Below, piece by piece: positions 60,374 to 64,000 of a stretch of 64,000 nt of DNA. Origin of the DNA: Vibrio sp. Hep-1b-8. Its GTDB lineage: Bacteria; Pseudomonadota; Gammaproteobacteria; Enterobacterales; Vibrionaceae. The DNA is taken from positions 1-64,000 of the forward strand of contig NZ_QEWN01000089.1 of NCBI RefSeq assembly GCF_006124995.1, written 5' to 3'. Position numbers and translations under genes: made by a program. Below the pieces are notes generated by a model that searched no databases, was not told the origin of the DNA, and saw only the letters and a list, made by a program, of their open reading frames with translations. How positions within the stretch are numbered: position 1 is the first letter of the stretch; every line of letters starts with the position of its first letter.

Positions 60374-61942
60374 TTGACTGAATTTGCTGCGCGACTTGAG
60401 CGAGTTGCACAAAACCCAGAAGTATTTAAGAGTTTTGGACGTGGTGTGGAGCGTGAAACGCTGCGCTATCACCAAGATGGTCATCTTGCAACAACGCCAC
60501 ATCCTGAAGGACTCGGTTCCGCTTATGCGAATAGCTGGATCACCACCGATTTCTCCGAGTCATTGCTGGAATTTATTACGCCGGTATCGAATGACATATC
60601 AACCCTGATTGCACAGTTAGAGGACATCCACCACTTTACTCAGACTAAGCTGGGCGAAGAAAAAATGTGGCCGCTTTCTATGCCGTGTTATGTCGGTAGT
60701 GAAGATGATATCAACCTAGCTCAATATGGTGTTTCTAACTCTGGGAAAATGAAAACGCTTTACCGCGAAGGTTTAAAGCGTCGCTATGGCAGCTTGATGC
60801 AAATTATCTCAGGTGTGCATTTCAACTTCTCTTTCCCTGAGAGTTTTTGGCAGCAATTGTTAGGTGACCAGAACGAAGAGCAGCGTCAGGCGAGTAAGTC
60901 AGACGCTTACTTTGGTTTGATTCGCAATTATTACCGTTTTGGCTGGTTAATCCCTTACTTCTTTGGTGCATCGCCAGCGTTATGTTCGTCGTTTGTTCAG
61001 GGCAGAGACAGCAAATTACCGTTTGAAAGCATTGGTGGGTCGCTTTATCTGCCGTATTCCACCTCGCTGAGAATGAGTGATTTGGGCTATACCAGCAGTG
61101 CTCAAAGCTCTCTAAAAATAGGTTTTAATAGCCTCGAAGAGTATTTAGATGGTTTGAATACTGCGATTCGCACTCCTTCGAATGAGTTTGCTGAGATCGG
61201 GGTAAAAGTGGATGGCGAGTACCTTCAGCTCAATAGCAATGTACTTCAAATTGAAAATGAGCTGTACGCGCCAATTCGACCAAAACGAGTCGCTAAGTCT
61301 GGCGAAAAACCATCAGAAGCGCTGGCTCGTGGTGGCGTAGAGTATATTGAGGTCAGATCGTTAGATGTGAATCCTTACAGCTCAATCGGTATCAATGAGG
61401 ATCAAATACGATTCTTAGATATGTTCTTAACGTGGGCAGCACTGACTGAGTCTGAGCCCATGGATTACTGTGAACAAGCGTGCTGGCGTGACAACTGGAA
61501 TCGAGTCATCATCGAAGGTCGTAAGCCAGGTCTCGAGCTGCAAATTGGCTGTAGGGGTGAAGTCCTTACATTACAAGACTGGGCAAAACGTGTATTTGTG
61601 GAATTAGTCCAGATCGCAGAAAAAATGGATGAGGCGATGGGTGGTGAAGCATACCAAGCGGTTTGCTACAAGCTACTTTCGTGGATAGATAACCCTGAGA
61701 ACACCATATCGGGCAAGTTACTCGAAGATACTAAGCGCTTTGGCGGGTTGGGTAAAATTGGATGTGAGTTGGGTAAGCAATATCGCAATGACCACTTAAA
61801 CCGCAGCTACAGAACGTACAGTGAAGCGGATATGGAAAGTGAAGTGGTTCGTTCTGTTCAGGCTCAACTTGACGTTGAAGCATCTGATGAATTGAGTTTC
61901 GAGCAGTACCTTGAAGAGTACTTCTCTTATTTAAAGTCTTAA
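60374..61942 (+). CDS. gshA: Glutamate-cysteine ligase
   Basis: First enzyme of glutathione synthesis, ATP-dependent joining of Glu and Cys; 522 aa, close to the 518-aa E. coli enzyme. [20 protein letters not shown] and [15 protein letters not shown] are family motifs. The start is TTG ([12 protein letters not shown]), as also known for E. coli gshA, suggesting translational limitation. The next gene begins nine bases after the stop. Confidence 0.96.
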   Translation: MTEFAARLERVAQNPEVFKSFGRGVERETLRYHQDGHLATTPHPEGLGSAYANSWITTDFSESLLEFITPVSNDISTLIAQLEDIHHFTQTKLGEEKMWPLSMPCYVGSEDDINLAQYGVSNSGKMKTLYREGLKRRYGSLMQIISGVHFNFSFPESFWQQLLGDQNEEQRQASKSDAYFGLIRNYYRFGWLIPYFFGASPALCSSFVQGRDSKLPFESIGGSLYLPYSTSLRMSDLGYTSSAQSSLKIGFNSLEEYLDGLNTAIRTPSNEFAEIGVKVDGEYLQLNSNVLQIENELYAPIRPKRVAKSGEKPSEALARGGVEYIEVRSLDVNPYSSIGINEDQIRFLDMFLTWAALTESEPMDYCEQACWRDNWNRVIIEGRKPGLELQIGCRGEVLTLQDWAKRVFVELVQIAEKMDEAMGGEAYQAVCYKLLSWIDNPENTISGKLLEDTKRFGGLGKIGCELGKQYRNDHLNRSYRTYSEADMESEVVRSVQAQLDVEASDELSFEQYLEEYFSYLKS

Positions 61943-61951
61943 GGTCGCATC

Positions 61952-62551
61952 GTGATAAGGAAGCTTTCACTCCTCCTTAGTGTGTCCTTAGTTGGCGGGT
62001 GTGCGACATCCCCGCCTAAAGATCAGTCGAACCTTTGCGAGATTTTTCGAGAAAAGCCAGGCTGGTATGACGACGCTATTGATATGCAAAAGGAGTGGGG
62101 AACTCCGATTCAAGTTTCAATGGCGATTGTCAAACAAGAGAGTAGCTTTCGTCATGATGCTCGCCCGCCTAAAGACTATTTGCTTGGTTTTATACCGTGG
62201 GGACGAGTCAGTAGCGCTTATGGTTACGCTCAGGCGCAGGATCCTGCCTGGGAAGATTTCCAAAAGTCGACCGATCATGGCGGCTCTCGGACAGACTTCT
62301 CAGATTCACTCATGTTTATAGGTTGGTACACGAGTGAAACTCAGAAACAACTCGGCATCTCCAAGTGGGATGCTTACAACCAATATTTAGCCTATCATGA
62401 AGGTCGCGGCGGCTATAAACGGAAAAGTTATCAGTCGAAACCGTCACTAATTCGCGTGGCTCGAAAAGTCGAGCAGCAGGCAAAGGATTATGGTTGGCAA
62501 CTTAAACAGTGCCGACAGGAATTAGAAAACAATAGAAGCTGGTTCTTTTAG
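61952..62551 (+). CDS. Lytic transglycosylase-like lipoprotein (199 aa)
   Basis: GTG start. Signal peptide with lipobox LVGGC (Cys17). A lysozyme-like SLT domain follows: the catalytic Glu is likely in AIVKQESSFRHDA; AYGYAQAQDPAWEDF and YLAYHEGRGGYKRKSY match the family. Probably trims or cleaves peptidoglycan from the outer-membrane side. Close spacing suggests co-transcription with gshA. Confidence 0.88.
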   Translation: MIRKLSLLLSVSLVGGCATSPPKDQSNLCEIFREKPGWYDDAIDMQKEWGTPIQVSMAIVKQESSFRHDARPPKDYLLGFIPWGRVSSAYGYAQAQDPAWEDFQKSTDHGGSRTDFSDSLMFIGWYTSETQKQLGISKWDAYNQYLAYHEGRGGYKRKSYQSKPSLIRVARKVEQQAKDYGWQLKQCRQELENNRSWFF

Positions 62552-62580
62552 TGCCAGAGAAGTAGAAATGGAGAAGGACA

Positions 62581-63099
62581 ATGCCGTTATTAGATAGTTT
62601 TACCGTTGATCACACCCGAATGCATGCACCAGCAGTTCGTGTTGCGAAAACAATGACCACCCCAAAGGGTGACACCATTACGGTATTCGACCTGCGTTTT
62701 ACCGCACCAAATAAAGACATCTTATCTGAAAAAGGAATTCACACTCTCGAACACCTTTACGCAGGATTTATGCGCAATCATCTTAACGGTGAAAGTGTCG
62801 AGATTATCGATATCTCACCTATGGGTTGTCGTACCGGCTTCTACATGAGTCTAATCGGCTCTCCACAAGAGCAGCAAGTTGCCGACGCGTGGTTAGCTGC
62901 GATGAAAGATGTGCTAAAAGTTGAAAGTCAGAATAAGATCCCTGAACTCAATGAGTATCAGTGTGGTACTGCGGCGATGCATTCTCTGGATGAGGCGAAA
63001 CAGATTGCAGAAGCAATTCTAGCTGCTGGTATCTCAGTAAACAAAAACGATGAGTTGGCGTTACCAGAAGCGATGCTAAAAGAGCTCAAAGTAGACTGA
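62581..63099 (+). CDS. luxS: S-ribosylhomocysteine lyase LuxS
   Basis: Makes the AI-2 precursor DPD and homocysteine from S-ribosylhomocysteine; source of the Vibrio AI-2 quorum signal. 172 aa. Zinc ligands H54 and H58 in HTLEH and the later Cys in EYQCGTAAM; catalytic Cys83 in [10 protein letters not shown]. Its own transcript ends at the terminator directly after. Confidence 0.98.
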   Translation: MPLLDSFTVDHTRMHAPAVRVAKTMTTPKGDTITVFDLRFTAPNKDILSEKGIHTLEHLYAGFMRNHLNGESVEIIDISPMGCRTGFYMSLIGSPQEQQVADAWLAAMKDVLKVESQNKIPELNEYQCGTAAMHSLDEAKQIAEAILAAGISVNKNDELALPEAMLKELKVD

Positions 63100-63112
63100 A
63101 CAGTTTGAAATG

Positions 63113-63141
63113 AAAAAGGAAGGCAACAGCCTTCCTTTTTA
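63113..63141. terminator. Bidirectional terminator between luxS and RDD gene
   Basis: Stem AAAAAGGAAGGC / GCCTTCCTTTTT with ACAG-side AACA loop. Confidence 0.92.
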
Positions 63142-63155
63142 CTATCTTTAAAACG

Positions 63156-63632
63156 TTAATTTGCTTTCGGCAGCACCACAACTTGTGTTTTTGCCCAGAT
63201 ATCATGAAATCCTCGTTTTTGTGGATCTAATGGCACCGTAAAATTAGCGAGACCAAAACCCGAAGTACCAATACGGATTAGTGCCTGTGTGACTGAAACA
63301 GGTTTTCCGTCTATGCTACGCAAGTGCAGTTTCCATGCACGCATACCTAACGTTTGACCGGCTCTGGTCCAGAAGAAAACAAAGAAATAGATCCATACGA
63401 AGGCCAAATACGCGGTATAAACCGGACTCCAAATCGGGTGGTTAGTGAGGAAGTCACTCACGTCTTCAAATCCACCTACGTTAAAGATGCCCATCGCCAT
63501 CAATGCATGCAAAATAGCGATAACAATACCCGCTGCCATCATTTCTACGGCAATGATAATAAGTCCATCGTAAAAAAGAGCCCCTAAGCGGCGAAACAAG
63601 CCTGCTGGTGGCAAAGTGTCAATCGTTGACAT
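63156..63632 (-). CDS. RDD-family membrane protein (158 aa)
   Basis: Three hydrophobic segments (about 22-45, 70-90, 120-140) and the family pattern: LFRRLGALFYDGLI, GQTLGMRAWKLHLR. Function unknown; some RDD proteins have been linked to ion exchange. Convergent with luxS. Confidence 0.9.
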   Translation of the reverse strand: MSTIDTLPPAGLFRRLGALFYDGLIIIAVEMMAAGIVIAILHALMAMGIFNVGGFEDVSDFLTNHPIWSPVYTAYLAFVWIYFFVFFWTRAGQTLGMRAWKLHLRSIDGKPVSVTQALIRIGTSGFGLANFTVPLDPQKRGFHDIWAKTQVVVLPKAN

Positions 63633-63765
63633 AAAACCTACTTACCCAAACAAAATAAGGCGAAAGAATATAGCTTCAGTTTTGATCTGAAAAGAGAGCT
63701 TGCGCACAGCTTATCAATTTGTGGCTATTTTATCGTCAAACGATAGTTATTTCAGTCTTTTGCAC

Positions 63766-63793
63766 TTGCACGATTCATTGGCATACGTATAAT
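63766..63793 (+). promoter_or_regulatory. tRNA-Leu promoter
   Basis: TTGCAC, 16 bases, perfect TATAAT; 31 bases before the tRNA. Confidence 0.8.
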
Positions 63794-63824
63794 GCCAAAC
63801 ATCAAAGGGCAATAGCCCAGAGAT

Positions 63825-63909
63825 GCCGGTGTGGTGAAATTGGTATACACGACGGATTCAAAATCCGTTGCCTTCGGGCGTGGCGGTTCAAGTCCGCCCA
63901 CCGGTACCA
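63825..63909 (+). tRNA. tRNA-Leu (CAA)
   Basis: 85 bases with encoded CCA; acceptor GCCGGTG / CACCGGT-type pairing, long variable arm, anticodon loop TTCAAAA giving CAA. Confidence 0.95.
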
Positions 63910-63921
63910 TATTTAAACGAT

Positions 63922-63950
63922 AAAGCCTCGACGAAAGTCGGGGCTTTGTT
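63922..63950 (+). terminator. tRNA-Leu terminator
   Basis: Stem AAAGCCTCGAC / GTCGGGGCTTT (one G-T pair), GAAA loop, TGTT. Confidence 0.85.
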
Positions 63951-64000
63951 GTATCTGGAGTTTGTGAGCTCAAACCCAGCGTGGCGTCAGGAGTGCCTGC

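Overview
This window is chromosomal DNA from a marine gammaproteobacterium, almost certainly a Vibrio. The gene order (mdh; ridA-pyrI-pyrB-argF; PIN-PhoH; rapA; rluA; valS-holC-pepA; lptFG; mutS-pncC-recA-recX-alaS-lysC-csrA; Ser/Arg tRNAs; oadGAB; gshA; luxS) and the protein sequences fit that genus, but the species cannot be fixed from sequence alone. The first base lies inside mdh.

Region 1 (1-24.1 kb) is ordinary core genome: the end of malate dehydrogenase; RidA; the aspartate transcarbamoylase operon pyrBI with a readable leader peptide and attenuator; ornithine carbamoyltransferase; a PIN-PhoH ATPase; RapA; RluA; a hydroxyacid dehydrogenase; a DUF898 membrane protein overlapping an M48 protease gene; valyl-tRNA synthetase, HolC and PepA; the LPS export permeases LptF and LptG; MutS; and PncC.

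Region 2 (24.1-45.8 kb) is the important part. The host recA has a normal LexA-box promoter but is cut after codon 206 (N-P-E) by a genomic island of about 20.6 kb. The other 142 codons lie at 45366-45794. A 9-bp direct repeat, AATCCCGAG, marks both junctions (24745-24753 and 45357-45365), and imperfect inverted repeats flank it on the island side. Just inside the left end the island carries its own complete 348-codon recA, which should replace the gene it destroys. That recA stop codon overlaps the start of the first of four tightly packed genes: three large tyrosine-recombinase-type proteins and a small coiled-coil protein. Cargo follows, mostly on the other strand: a SIR2-HerA defence pair, an AbiEi-like orphan, a 33-codon small ORF, an unrecognised overlapping two-gene unit, a small membrane protein, two unrecognised proteins with N-terminal membrane segments, and two proteins with HEPN-type R-x(4-6)-H motifs. 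The cargo looks more AT-rich than the core, and its spacers contain repeated short sequences. Islands in recA that bring a divergent recA have been described in Vibrio cholerae (recalled from the literature, not checked here), so the strategy is known. The cargo combination and several cargo genes are the candidates for something undescribed.

Region 3 (45.8-64 kb) returns to core genome: recX, alaS, an aspartokinase, csrA, a solitary IS200-type element, a Ser-Arg-Ser-Arg-Arg tRNA cluster, the sodium-pump oxaloacetate decarboxylase oadGAB, a quinone-oxidoreductase-like protein, YqaA, an M16 lipoprotein peptidase, gshA with a TTG start, a lytic transglycosylase lipoprotein, luxS, an RDD protein and tRNA-Leu(CAA).
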